Assembly: GCA_937976375.1 (NCBI GenBank)
Contig: CALJRU010000031.1
Coordinates: 1 to 64,000, forward strand
Length of the DNA stretch: 64,000 bases
Origin: an uncultured Peptococcaceae bacterium
GTDB lineage: Bacteria; Bacillota; Peptococcia; Peptococcales; Peptococcaceae
Direction: 5' to 3'
Shown here: positions 1 to 8,024 of the stretch, one piece after another
Layout of the letters: each line of letters starts with the position of its first letter
How positions within the stretch are numbered: the first letter of the stretch is position 1
Translations under genes and position numbers: made by a program
The notes under the pieces: model-generated
Seen by the model: only the letters and a program-made list of their open reading frames with translations
Told to the model about the DNA's origin: nothing
Database searches by the model: none

Positions 1-60
1 CATGAGAACAGCGATTTTTATATTTCACTGTCTCTCATAAAGGGAGCATACCAAAACAAG

Positions 61-85
61 AAAAGCTGCTTGATGGGGAGCTTTT
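61..85 (-). terminator. weak possible terminator after nifU
   Basis: An inverted repeat AAAAGCT / AGCTTTT with an 11-base loop lies about 45 bases downstream of the nifU stop. On the minus strand the second arm runs into TTTTCTTG. The stem is short and AT-rich, so this is only a possible terminator. Nothing else is recognised between 1 and 131. Confidence 0.3.
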
Positions 86-131
86 AAAATATACAAATAC
101 TAATGAACCAACGAAGAACAAGTTGCAGCCA

Positions 132-572
132 TTAATGATGATCGGCATGCTCATGGGCATCGCTGTGTGCCGGAAAAAGTGCTGGGTCGTAGCTGATGCC
201 GTTTTTATCATAATAATCCTGGGCCGCTTTCTTAATGGCTTCTTCAGCCAGCACAGAGCAGTGCATCTTGTGTGGCGGCAGACCATCGAGCGCCTCACTC
301 ACCGATTTGTTGCTCAGCTGCAACGCTTCATCCAACGTTTTGCCTTTGATCAGCTCGGTAGCCATGGAGCTCGAGGCAATGGCGCTGCCGCAACCAAAGG
401 TTTCAAACCTTACATCTTCAATCACCTGGTCGTCGTTGACTTTGAGATAAATTTTCATAATATCTCCGCAGACAGGGTTACCGACCTCACCGACGCCATT
501 GGCGTCATCGAGCACCCCAACATTGCGTGGATTGCGGAAATGTTCCATTACTTTTTCACTGTATAAAGCCAT
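132..572 (-). CDS. nifU: Fe-S cluster assembly scaffold NifU/IscU-type
   Basis: Scaffold on which the cysteine desulfurase next door builds [2Fe-2S]/[4Fe-4S] clusters before transfer to apoproteins in the cytoplasm. The 146-residue product is a single IscU/NifU-N domain. The three cluster-binding cysteines are visible in NPVCGD (C35), FGCGSA (C61) and HKMHCSV (C105), with the conserved Asp after the first. The C-terminus is a His-rich tail. The start is ATG at 572, ten bases after AGGAGG; a TTG at 581 is too close to that site. The gene begins five bases after the nifS stop, so the two are co-transcribed and probably coupled. A mnmA-type tRNA thiolase often follows such pairs but would lie outside the window. 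Confidence 0.93.
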   Translation of the reverse strand: MALYSEKVMEHFRNPRNVGVLDDANGVGEVGNPVCGDIMKIYLKVNDDQVIEDVRFETFGCGSAIASSSMATELIKGKTLDEALQLSNKSVSEALDGLPPHKMHCSVLAEEAIKKAAQDYYDKNGISYDPALFPAHSDAHEHADHH

Positions 573-577
573 GATGG

Positions 578-1780
578 TCAAACCTCCTCATATTCATCCA
601 AAATGTGTGGCCGCGTTCCATTGACAAGATCGCGCCAGAATGGGGACATATTTCTCAAGTGGGTTACAACATCGCGCACCGATTCGATCATCGTTTCAAC
701 ATCCTCGTCGCTGGTGTCGTCACCAAGGCTGAGCCTCAGTGAGCCATGTGCCACTTCATGCGGCCGGCCGATCGCCAGCAAAACATGGCTCGGATCAAGG
801 GAGCCGCTGGTGCACGCAGATCCAGATGATGCACAGATGCCTTTATCATCAAGCATGAGCAAGAGCGATTCACCCTCAATGCCTTCAAAGCAGAAATGCA
901 CGTTGCCTGGCAGGCGCTTTTGCGCGTCGCCGTTGAGCGCTGCGTAAGGGATCGTTCGCAAGCCTGCGATCAAACGATCACGGCGTGCCTGCAGCTGCAC
1001 GCTTCGCTCTTCACGTTGACTGCAGGCTTCCTCAAGCGCTGCCGCCATGCCCATGATGGCTGGCACATTTTCGGTGCCGGCACGTTTGCCGCGCTCCTGC
1101 GCACCGCCATTGATCACATTGTCAAGAACGATGCCGCGCTTTGCGTAGAGAACGCCAACGCCCTTCGGTCCGTGAAATTTATGAGCGGAAAGTGAAAGCA
1201 TATCAATTTGCTGCGCCTTCACATCGATGGCCAGGTGACCAACTGCCTGCACAGCATCAGTGTGGAAAAGCACACCTTTCTCTCGGCACACAGCACCAAT
1301 TTCAGCAATCGGCTGAATGGTGCCAATCTCATTGTTGGCATACATGATTGTTACCAAGCACGTATCTGGACGGATTGCCTCCGCCACCTGCTGAGCACTG
1401 ACAAGGCCATTGTCGTGGACATCCAACAACGTGATCTCAAAACCACGCTCTTTCAGCTTATCCAGTGTGTGAAGCACGGCATGATGTTCAAAGGCTGTGG
1501 AAATAATGTGCTTCTTGCCCTTGCGTTCTCCGATGCGTGCCGCACTGAAAATTGCCTGGTTGTCCGCTTCACTGCCGCCGGAAGTGAAATAAATCTCCTT
1601 CGGTTCTGCACCAATACATGCTGCAATGCGTGTGCGTGCATCGTTGATGGCTTCTTTGGCACGCTGCCCAAACGCGTAAAGGCTTGATGGGTTGCCGTAT
1701 TGTTCTTCCATATAAGGCAGCATCGCTGCAATCGCAGTTTTGCTCATTTTCGTGGTTGCTGCGTTGTCTGCGTAAATCAT
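578..1780 (-). CDS. nifS: cysteine desulfurase NifS/IscS family
   Basis: PLP enzyme that converts L-cysteine to alanine and passes the persulfide sulfur to NifU for Fe-S assembly. Its 400 residues cover the whole class-V aminotransferase fold. The PLP lysine is K201 in SAHKFHGPKG, the cofactor-contacting HTDAVQ lies at about 173-178, and the sulfur-accepting cysteine is C323 in the SSGSACTSGS loop. That short loop is typical of NifS/IscS group I enzymes. The start ATG at 1780 follows GAGGAGG. The gene heads a nifS-nifU operon divergent from an Rrf2 regulator, a common arrangement in Bacillota. A strong promoter overlapping a probable Rrf2 operator lies just upstream. Confidence 0.95.
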   Translation of the reverse strand: MIYADNAATTKMSKTAIAAMLPYMEEQYGNPSSLYAFGQRAKEAINDARTRIAACIGAEPKEIYFTSGGSEADNQAIFSAARIGERKGKKHIISTAFEHHAVLHTLDKLKERGFEITLLDVHDNGLVSAQQVAEAIRPDTCLVTIMYANNEIGTIQPIAEIGAVCREKGVLFHTDAVQAVGHLAIDVKAQQIDMLSLSAHKFHGPKGVGVLYAKRGIVLDNVINGGAQERGKRAGTENVPAIMGMAAALEEACSQREERSVQLQARRDRLIAGLRTIPYAALNGDAQKRLPGNVHFCFEGIEGESLLLMLDDKGICASSGSACTSGSLDPSHVLLAIGRPHEVAHGSLRLSLGDDTSDEDVETMIESVRDVVTHLRNMSPFWRDLVNGTRPHILDEYEEV

Positions 1781-1855
1781 ATCTTGTTCCTCCTCATATG
1801 ATAAATCCTATCCATGATGGTTGGTGTAAAAACGTATTTCTTCTTTGTTGCTATG

Positions 1856-1884
1856 ATAATAAACCTATTTACCTACCAAGTCAA
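1856..1884 (-). promoter_or_regulatory. nifSU promoter
   Basis: On the minus strand TTGACT (1879-1884) and TATTAT (1856-1861) are separated by exactly 17 bases. The inverted repeat at 1861-1891 covers the spacer and the -35, so a bound repressor would block polymerase. Confidence 0.7.
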
Positions 1885-1891
1885 TAGGTTT
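1861..1891. promoter_or_regulatory. probable Rrf2-family operator in the nifSU promoter
   Basis: AAACCTATT (1861-1869) and AATAGGTTT (1883-1891) form a perfect 9-base inverted repeat around ACCTACC. It lies over the spacer and -35 of the nifSU promoter and next to a gene for an Rrf2 regulator. Assignment to that regulator is inferred from position. Confidence 0.5.
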
Positions 1892-1903
1892 TAGTAAAAT
1901 TTC

Positions 1904-1933
1904 TTGAAAAACCTTTTTACCCTGAGGTAAAAT
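1904..1933 (+). promoter_or_regulatory. rrf2 promoter with overlapping dyad
   Basis: TTGAAA (1904-1909) and TAAAAT (1928-1933) are 18 bases apart. A second dyad, TTTTACC-CTGA-GGTAAAA (1915-1932), covers the spacer end and the -10. This suggests autoregulation of the regulator gene. Confidence 0.5.
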
Positions 1934-1955
1934 AGGCAAAAGGAGGTATGTGATC

Positions 1956-2363
1956 ATGATTTCTACAAAAGGGCGCTACGCCATCCGCTTAATGATCGAT
2001 CTCGCCGAGCAGCCCCAAGACACCGCCGTGCCTTTGAACGACATTGCCAAGCGCCAAGGCATTTCCAAAAAATATCTGGAAAGCGTGGTTAAACTTCTCG
2101 TACAAGGGAAGCTCGTCAAAGGTGCCAGTGGAAAAGGCGGCGGCTATCGACTCACGCGCGCACCAGAAGCTTACACCATCGACGAAATTCTTACGCTGAC
2201 CGAAGGCACCCTTGCCAGCGTCGCCTGTTTGGAACATGGCGCAGATCCCTGTCCCAACGCCAGCTATTGCAAAACACTGCCAATGTGGCAAAAATACGAT
2301 GCCCTCACTCACGATTTTTTCGCTGGCATCACCCTGTCCGACCTCGTTGCTGGCAACGTCTAA
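1956..2363 (+). CDS. Rrf2 family transcriptional regulator (IscR-like)
   Basis: DNA-binding regulator, probably the Fe-S-sensing repressor of the divergent nifSU operon. The 135-residue product opens with the family-typical MISTKGRYAIR and has a winged helix-turn-helix over about residues 1-70. Three cysteines lie in VACLEHGADPCPNASYC at about 91-106; in IscR-type members such a cluster binds [2Fe-2S]. The start is ATG 1956, nine bases after AGGAGG (1941-1946); a GTG at 1950 is too close. Two dyads in the intergenic region are candidate operators. A cysteine-metabolism repressor (CymR-type) is the main alternative, but the three-cysteine motif and the nifSU neighbour favour IscR-like function. 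Confidence 0.9.
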   Translation: MISTKGRYAIRLMIDLAEQPQDTAVPLNDIAKRQGISKKYLESVVKLLVQGKLVKGASGKGGGYRLTRAPEAYTIDEILTLTEGTLASVACLEHGADPCPNASYCKTLPMWQKYDALTHDFFAGITLSDLVAGNV

Positions 2364-2371
2364 ACACACAA

Positions 2372-2407
2372 AAAAGCACCGACACCCATTTGGATGTCGG
2401 TGCTTTT
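2372..2407. terminator. bidirectional terminator between rrf2 and clpC
   Basis: AAAAGCACCGACA (2372-2384) pairs perfectly with TGTCGGTGCTTTT (2395-2407) around a 10-base loop. A/T tracts on both sides let it serve both converging genes. Confidence 0.9.
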
Positions 2408-2417
2408 CATTGCACAC

Positions 2418-4898
2418 TTATTTGGTAAAGACAAACTTCTTGTCGTCGTCGAGATCCACCTTAATGGTATCACCGTTCTTGTACTGCCCAGCAAGAAGCG
2501 CATCAGCGAGAGGATCTTCGATCTGATTCTGGATGGCACGGCGCAGAGGACGTGCACCAAATTCCGGATCATAGCCAACCTTTGCCAATTCTTCCAGAGC
2601 ATCATCACTGAGGGTGATGGAAAGGTCGCGATCAGCGAGACGCTTCTTGAGATCTTTCATCATGATGCCAACGATCTGCTTGAGTTCGTTGTCGGTCAAT
2701 GGATGGAAGACCACGATGTCATCGATACGGTTGAGGAATTCTGGACGGAATGCTTTCTTCAGATTGTCCATCACCTTAGACTTCATGGTTTCGTAGTCGG
2801 TTTCAGCCTGTTTGTCGCTGTCATCGACGCTGGTGAAGCCAAGGGTCTTGCTGTTCATGATGGCCTGGGAACCAAGGTTAGAGGTCATGATGATGACTGT
2901 GTTTTTAAAGTCAACAACACGCCCCTGACTGTCGGTGAGACGGCCATCGTCCAGAACCTGCAAGAGGATGTTGAACACATCTGGATGTGCCTTTTCGATT
3001 TCGTCCAAGAGGATGACGCTATATGGTTTACGACGAACTGCTTCTGTCAACTGACCGCCTTCATCGTAACCCACATATCCTGGAGGTGCCCCGACGAGAC
3101 GGCTGACGGCGAATTTCTCCATGTATTCGCTCATATCAATACGCACCATGGCATTTTCATCATCAAAGAGAGCTTCCGCAAGTGCTTTTGCCAGCTCCGT
3201 CTTACCAACACCAGTAGGCCCAAGGAAAAGGAAACTGCCGATTGGGCGTTTGGCGTCTTTGAGGCCGGAATGGGCACGACGCACAGCCTTGGAGACAGCG
3301 GTCACAGCTTCTTCCTGACCGATGACACGTTCATGCAGGATGCTTTCCAAATGCAGCAAGCGTTCACTGTCTTCTTCGGTGAGTTTTGTCACAGGGACGC
3401 CGGACCAGTTGGAGACCACTTCTGCAATGTCTTCAGAAGTAACCACCTGATGGCTGGTTTTATTCTGCTTATCCCAAGACTCACGTTCGCTGTTCAGTTG
3501 TTCCTGAATGGCTTTTTTCTTATCACGATACTCTGCAGCTTTTTCAAATTCCTGCGCCTGGATGGCTGCTTCCATTTCTGCAGAGAGATTTTCCAGTTCA
3601 GTTTCCATTTTCTGGATAGAATCTGGTGCTACGCTGTGACGCAGACGCACACGAGAGCATGCTTCATCGACCAGGTCAATGGCCTTATCAGGAAGCTGAC
3701 GATCGTTGATGTAGCGGTCGGACAGCTTTACAGCACTGACCACAGCAGCATCTTCGATTTCTACTTTATGGAAGGCTTCATATTTGTCCTTGATGCCGCG
3801 CAAAATTTCGATGGCATCGTCTACACTAGGTTCATCGACAGTGACAGGCTGAAAACGACGTTCCAATGCTGCATCTTTTTCGATGTACTTGCGGTATTCA
3901 TCGAGGGTCGTCGCACCGATGACCTGCAAATCCCCACGGGCGAGTTCAGGCTTGAGGATGTTGGCAGCATCGAGAGAACCTTCGGCAGAACCAGCCCCAA
4001 CGATGGTATGCAATTCATCAATAAAGAGGATGACATTCTTGCGGCTCTTCACTTCTTCGATGATGTTCTTGACACGTTCTTCAAAATCGCCACGGTATTT
4101 GCTGCCGGCAACAAGACCGCCCATGTCAACATTGATGATCTCTTTGTCTTTCAAAAGCTCTGGTACATCACCGCTGACAATGCGCTGGGCCAAGCCTTCG
4201 GCAATAGCCGTTTTACCAACACCAGGTTCACCAATGAGCACAGGATTGTTCTTGGTACGACGAATGAGGATCTGTACCACACGTTCAATTTCCTTGCTGC
4301 GGCCGATGACAGGGTCGATTTTCCCTTCCTTTGCCATCTGGTTCAAGTTGCGGCCATATTCTTCAAGGGCGTTGCCCTTGCCATTGCCTTCCTGCTGGCC
4401 ATACTCTTCAGCGCCACCATTCATGCTGCTGTGTCCGCCAGTTTTTGGCTGGCCAAATACACCGCCGCCATAGTGGTTGTTGACTTCACGCAAAATCTGC
4501 TCCAAGGTCACGCCTTGATCCGCCAGTGCCTGGTAAGCCACGCCATCGCCAGACTGCATCAGCGCAATCAGCAGATGTTCCGTAGCAATGCTGTTCATAC
4601 GCAGACGTACAGCCAGTGCCCAAGCGATTTCAAAGCAGCGCTTTACACGAGGGGTATAAGCCAGTCGGTTTGGATTCACGCTCTCCTGTCCTTGACCGAC
4701 CATGCTGAGAATGTCTTGTCTTGTTTTATCAGGATCGACATGCAGCGTTTTCAGCACGCTGGAAGCGATCCCTTCTGCACGCATGATACCGAGCAGGATG
4801 TGCTCCGTCCCGACCATGCGATGGTTCATGTTAATGGCTTCTTCCTGAGCGTAAGCCAGTGCCATTTTGGCATTTTCCGTAAAATTGAAAGTTGCCAT
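2418..4898 (-). CDS. clpC: ATP-dependent Clp protease ATP-binding subunit ClpC
   Basis: Hsp100 unfoldase that feeds substrates, including arginine-phosphorylated proteins marked by McsB, to ClpP. The 826-residue product has the double Clp-N domain (about 1-145), first AAA+ module with Walker A GEPGVGKT (about 223-230) and Walker B VILFIDE (about 289-295), a UVR segment (about 447-470), a second AAA+ module with GPTGVGKT (about 560-567) and VILLDE, and the D2-small domain. The middle UVR segment separates ClpC from ClpA and ClpB. The start is ATG 4898, eight bases after GGAG; a GTG at 4907 abuts that site. It is the last gene of ctsR-mcsA-mcsB-clpC and ends at a shared terminator. clpP is not in the window. 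Confidence 0.97.
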   Translation of the reverse strand: MATFNFTENAKMALAYAQEEAINMNHRMVGTEHILLGIMRAEGIASSVLKTLHVDPDKTRQDILSMVGQGQESVNPNRLAYTPRVKRCFEIAWALAVRLRMNSIATEHLLIALMQSGDGVAYQALADQGVTLEQILREVNNHYGGGVFGQPKTGGHSSMNGGAEEYGQQEGNGKGNALEEYGRNLNQMAKEGKIDPVIGRSKEIERVVQILIRRTKNNPVLIGEPGVGKTAIAEGLAQRIVSGDVPELLKDKEIINVDMGGLVAGSKYRGDFEERVKNIIEEVKSRKNVILFIDELHTIVGAGSAEGSLDAANILKPELARGDLQVIGATTLDEYRKYIEKDAALERRFQPVTVDEPSVDDAIEILRGIKDKYEAFHKVEIEDAAVVSAVKLSDRYINDRQLPDKAIDLVDEACSRVRLRHSVAPDSIQKMETELENLSAEMEAAIQAQEFEKAAEYRDKKKAIQEQLNSERESWDKQNKTSHQVVTSEDIAEVVSNWSGVPVTKLTEEDSERLLHLESILHERVIGQEEAVTAVSKAVRRAHSGLKDAKRPIGSFLFLGPTGVGKTELAKALAEALFDDENAMVRIDMSEYMEKFAVSRLVGAPPGYVGYDEGGQLTEAVRRKPYSVILLDEIEKAHPDVFNILLQVLDDGRLTDSQGRVVDFKNTVIIMTSNLGSQAIMNSKTLGFTSVDDSDKQAETDYETMKSKVMDNLKKAFRPEFLNRIDDIVVFHPLTDNELKQIVGIMMKDLKKRLADRDLSITLSDDALEELAKVGYDPEFGARPLRRAIQNQIEDPLADALLAGQYKNGDTIKVDLDDDKKFVFTK

Positions 4899-4912
4899 AT
4901 CTATCACTCCTT

Positions 4913-5959
4913 TTAGGATGGTTGAATATCTTTTCTTATCATATCAGCACGCATTTTGTCTCGTGCCGTTTCATCAAGAGCCGCCCCTGCAGCAAACTGT
5001 ACATAGCCAGGGTGCGCCTTGATAAGGAGACGATCAATCTGATCGAGCGGCCAGCCTTCCACTGCTCCCATTGCCGCACCAAGGCGAACAAGGGAAAGCA
5101 GCTGATAAGCTTCACGGCCGGAAAGCCGCCGTGCATAAGCCAGGGTGCCCAGCGCGCGATAACATTGATCGGCAAAGGCATCACCTTGCTGGCGAAAATG
5201 CTCCCGCAGCTGACGTTCGCGTTCGACAATCTGATGCGCTGCAGCGCGCAGCGTTGCCAGAATGTCCTCCTCACTGCGTCCTAAAGTCACCTGATTAGAA
5301 AGCTGGTAGAGATCCCCTGTTGCCTTGCTGCCTTCGCCAAGAAAGCCGCGTACTGTTAAGCCCATTTTTTGGACTTCTTGTAAGAGACCCAGCTGATTGC
5401 TGGCTGTCAGCGCTGGCAAGTGGAGCATCACAGAAGCCCGCATGCCTGTGCCGAGATTGGTTGGACAGCTTGTCAGATAACCCAAAGCGTCATCAAACGC
5501 ATAAGCGCTATAACTGCCAAGCCAGTCATCCAACAGCGTTGCCGCCTGCCAAGCATCACCAATGGCAAAGCCACGACGAAAAACTTGCATGCGCAGGTGG
5601 TCTTCTTCGTTGACCATAATCGATTGTGTCTGATCGTCTGAAAGAACCACTGCACGCAGGTGTTCATCATCTTTGGTATGTTCCACGCTGATTAAATGTT
5701 TGGCGAGGAGCGCTTGACGATCCAGCGGATCCGCTTCATCAAGCCGATAAAAGCGATAACCCGCATGGGCATCGGCAAAATCCGACACATGCTTCCACAC
5801 CTGCAGGGCTTCTTCGCGATCCTGCTTGGCAGGAAAGCGCTGAGATGCATAATTGCGCGCCAACCGTACACGGCTGGATACGACAACATCTTCATCGTCG
5901 CCGCTGCCATTGGCCCAAGCCACTGGTGTGCGGACAATCACCTCATGCAGGGTTTCCAT
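4913..5959 (-). CDS. mcsB: protein arginine kinase McsB
   Basis: Phosphorylates arginine residues on CtsR and on damaged proteins, marking them for ClpC-ClpP. The 348-residue product is of the ATP:guanido phosphotransferase fold. Visible family features are the SSRVRLARN segment (28-36), NEED at 117-120 with the guanidinium-binding glutamates, and CPTNLGTGMR with C165 and R174 at the catalytic centre. The C-terminal domain binds phospho-arginine. The start ATG 5959 is seven bases after GGAG and overlaps the end of mcsA by 17 bases, suggesting coupled translation with its activator. A GTG one codon earlier is possible but closer to the ribosome site. Confidence 0.95.
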   Translation of the reverse strand: METLHEVIVRTPVAWANGSGDDEDVVVSSRVRLARNYASQRFPAKQDREEALQVWKHVSDFADAHAGYRFYRLDEADPLDRQALLAKHLISVEHTKDDEHLRAVVLSDDQTQSIMVNEEDHLRMQVFRRGFAIGDAWQAATLLDDWLGSYSAYAFDDALGYLTSCPTNLGTGMRASVMLHLPALTASNQLGLLQEVQKMGLTVRGFLGEGSKATGDLYQLSNQVTLGRSEEDILATLRAAAHQIVERERQLREHFRQQGDAFADQCYRALGTLAYARRLSGREAYQLLSLVRLGAAMGAVEGWPLDQIDRLLIKAHPGYVQFAAGAALDETARDKMRADMIRKDIQPS

Positions 5960-6539
5960 CACCGTTCTCCTTTGCTTGTAAAGATTTTATTTCATCACGA
6001 AGCCGTGCGGCTTCTTCAAAGTTTTCTTTTTCAACAGCCTGCTTCATCGCCAATTGCAAGCGTTCAAGCTCACTTTTTGGGGCAGCTTCCACATCAATCG
6101 TGGCTGCTGCGGCAGACGTCTGCTGCATGTCAGCATCTGCATTTGGCGTTTTGCCAACGTGTTCTGTGTGACCATGCAGACTGCGCAGCAATGGTGGCAG
6201 AACATCCTTAAAATGGTCGTAACACTCACTGCATCCAAGCAGTCCGTTCTGTTGAAATTCTTCCCAAGTCATGCCACAATGCGGACAAGGGCTGATGCCT
6301 GCCTGCTGTGTTTTCGAAGTCGTTTGACCGCCAAGCTGGAAAAATGGCTCAAACCAGTTTGAAAAACTTGAAAATGGCTGACTAAAGAAATCGTTGTTAA
6401 AAAATGATGCAAACGGATCCCAGCCGCCGCGTTCTTTGGCGGCGCATTCCGCACAAAGGTGTTCGCTGTGTGCGACACCGTTAATGATGGCTTCTTTATG
6501 AACAGTAGCCTCACGCTGTTTACATTTTTCACATAACAT
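5943..6539 (-). CDS. mcsA: McsA, zinc-finger activator of McsB
   Basis: Partner and activator of the McsB kinase, and modulator of CtsR. The 198-residue product carries four CXXC pairs (CEKC, CAEC, CPHC, CSEC) that make the treble-clef zinc sites. A Phe-rich stretch follows the second pair (about 42-66). A C-terminal UVR motif (about 156-190, with NFEEAARLRDEIK) matches the one in ClpC and UvrC. The start ATG 6539 is nine bases after AAGGAG. It lies 21 bases after ctsR and overlaps mcsB. The Phe-rich segment and Ala/Thr-rich linker are longer than in many homologs. Confidence 0.93.
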   Translation of the reverse strand: MLCEKCKQREATVHKEAIINGVAHSEHLCAECAAKERGGWDPFASFFNNDFFSQPFSSFSNWFEPFFQLGGQTTSKTQQAGISPCPHCGMTWEEFQQNGLLGCSECYDHFKDVLPPLLRSLHGHTEHVGKTPNADADMQQTSAAAATIDVEAAPKSELERLQLAMKQAVEKENFEEAARLRDEIKSLQAKENGDGNPA

Positions 6540-6560
6540 AGGTCATTACTCCTTTTCTGA

Positions 6561-7088
6561 TCATTTATCAGATTCAGCTGCATCATCGGTGGATGCAGCA
6601 TTGTCATTGCTGTTTGACTGTTCTTGAGAACCAATGCTCATATGTGCCAGCAAATGTACCATCAAGCGGGCACGCATCTCATTGGTTGTCATGGTTTGCA
6701 GCGGTTGCAGCACGCGTTCTTTCAAGATCGCCTTCAATAGAGTACCAACATCTGGCGGAATAATTTCTTCCTCCACCAGATAGGTCAGAATGCCTTCGGC
6801 TTGTTTTTCTGATAAACTTTTACCGGAGGCCTCCATCAGCGGGCGAAAATCATGGGCGCTATTCAGCGGAACCGATTGGATTCGCACATAGCCGCCGCCG
6901 CCACGGCGTGTCTCTACGACATAGCCATTGGCTGGGGTAAATCGTGTCTGCAGCACATAATTGATCTGGCTGGGTACACAGCAGAATTTTTCTGATAGTA
7001 CACTTCTTTGAACAACCAGTACACCTCCATCCGATTGGTCCAACAATGCTTTCAAATATTTCTCAATATCTTGGGACAAGCTGCCCAT
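6561..7088 (-). CDS. ctsR: class III heat-shock repressor CtsR
   Basis: Repressor of clp genes; heat or arginine-kinase action releases it from DNA. The 175-residue product has the winged helix-turn-helix (about 1-75) with the glycine-rich wing RRGGGGYVRI, which is the heat-sensing loop, then the dimerisation/McsB-binding domain. The last 20 or so residues are a low-complexity Ser/Asn/Asp tail that makes it longer than the usual roughly 150-155 residues. GAGGTGA precedes the ATG at 7088. Two heptad-pair sites matching or close to the CtsR operator flank its own promoter, so the operon is autorepressed. Confidence 0.95.
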   Translation of the reverse strand: MGSLSQDIEKYLKALLDQSDGGVLVVQRSVLSEKFCCVPSQINYVLQTRFTPANGYVVETRRGGGGYVRIQSVPLNSAHDFRPLMEASGKSLSEKQAEGILTYLVEEEIIPPDVGTLLKAILKERVLQPLQTMTTNEMRARLMVHLLAHMSIGSQEQSNSNDNAASTDDAAESDK

Positions 7089-7117
7089 TTTGTCTCACCT
7101 CACTTCAATGTTCTTTG

Positions 7118-7134
7118 TTTGACCTTTATTGACC
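7118..7134 (-). promoter_or_regulatory. CtsR operator, promoter-proximal
   Basis: On the minus strand this reads GGTCAAT-AAA-GGTCAAA. It is a near-perfect match to the CtsR consensus of two (A/G)GGTCAAA-type heptads separated by three bases. It lies just downstream of the -10 of the ctsR promoter. Confidence 0.85.
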
Positions 7135-7145
7135 TTACATGCTTT

Positions 7146-7173
7146 ATTATACCTACCTACCTAAAATTGTAAA
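7146..7173 (-). promoter_or_regulatory. ctsR operon promoter
   Basis: TTTACA (7168-7173) and TATAAT (7146-7151) are 16 bases apart on the minus strand. The spacer contains GGTA repeats. CtsR-type heptads lie on both sides. Confidence 0.65.
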
Positions 7174-7191
7174 GGTCAAATTTTGGTCAAA
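7174..7191 (+). promoter_or_regulatory. second, imperfect CtsR-like site
   Basis: Two GGTCAAA heptads (7174-7180 and 7185-7191) occur in the opposite orientation to the first site. They are four rather than three bases apart and touch the -35. The orientation and spacing are unusual, so binding is not certain. Confidence 0.5.
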
Positions 7192-7302
7192 TTGATATTT
7201 TAATTAATAATAACTGTATTTAATTTATTTTATTTTTCTTTAATCATATATAATCAACTTTCTGATCTTTTTTGATCTTTCTCCACTCCAAGCGTAAGAC
7301 AC

Positions 7303-7325
7303 AAAAAAACGCCCTGTCGCTGGGC
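7303..7325 (-). terminator. terminator of the small membrane-protein gene
   Basis: On the minus strand GCCC-AGCGACA-GGGC is followed by GTTTTTTT. A second hairpin, GGCTCA/TGAGCC, lies just before it. The rest of the 7135-7392 gap is AT-rich and carries no other gene I can see. Confidence 0.6.
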
Positions 7326-7392
7326 TCAAAATGAGCCACAGTCAACAAAGCGCTTTTCACCGCCGGTGCATGCGAACACACAGATGAAGCAT

Positions 7393-7782
7393 TCATTCTT
7401 TCTTGCTGCCAACAGCCATGCCAGCCAAAAAAGCCGACAAGTACGTCAACAATGACATATTCGCAACAATCACCAAAGCTTTGGCCAAAATTGTGCTCAC
7501 GCTGACAGTGCCCAGAAGCAAATATCCCACCTGTATCAGCAGCAGCAGAACAAAACAAACGACCGCCACCGTCCGTGTTCGTTTGTTGCTTTTGAACAAC
7601 GTGCCGCAGCAAATCCCCGAAGCAAGCACCAAGACCGAAACGCACAAAAGTTTGAGCACATACGCAGTGAGCGGCGACACCTCATACATCCGCACCGCTT
7701 CCCAGTTGTTAAACTGAGCCCCCGCCCAGCAAGCCACTCCAGCAAACACCAACGCCAGCAGACAACACATCACTTGTTTCAT
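7393..7782 (-). CDS. small integral membrane protein, function unknown
   Basis: I do not recognise a family. The 129-residue product has an N-terminal hydrophobic segment (about 3-22) and three more predicted membrane spans (about 40-62, 70-92 and 98-122). A basic loop KSNKRTR sits between the second and third. It ends in a charged SKKE tail. GGAG lies ten bases before the ATG at 7782, and a terminator follows the stop, so it is likely a real monocistronic gene. It is divergent from uvrC and downstream, in the opposite sense, of the ctsR promoter region. Nothing nearby suggests its role. Confidence 0.7.
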   Translation of the reverse strand: MKQVMCCLLALVFAGVACWAGAQFNNWEAVRMYEVSPLTAYVLKLLCVSVLVLASGICCGTLFKSNKRTRTVAVVCFVLLLLIQVGYLLLGTVSVSTILAKALVIVANMSLLTYLSAFLAGMAVGSKKE

Positions 7783-7959
7783 ACGATCTACTCTCCTTGT
7801 TTTTCAAGACGAACCGCTTCTGCCATTGTTCATTTGAATTATTATAACACAGGCTTCCATGTGATCAGGGAAAAGCGATGTATTTTCTTCTTTCTTCTTT
7901 CCGAAAATCGTCTGGTTTTCACTTTTCCGTTACAAAATCAGTGCAGCCCTTGCCGCCTT

Positions 7960-7988
7960 TTGCGCCCGCTGATCACTTGTGGTATGAT
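7960..7988 (+). promoter_or_regulatory. possible uvrC promoter
   Basis: TTGCGC (7960-7965) and TATGAT (7983-7988) are separated by 17 bases. The transcript would start about 30 bases before the uvrC start codon. The -35 is weak. Confidence 0.4.
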
Positions 7989-8024
7989 AGAGCCATCTTA
8001 TGACGAACGAAGGGAATGCACCCC

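Noticed and set aside
2394..4916. An 840-codon open frame antisense to clpC
   Set aside because: It mirrors the clpC frame almost end to end, has no recognisable domain and is dense in Phe/His/Cys as expected of a shadow of ClpC codons. The ClpC product has all family motifs.
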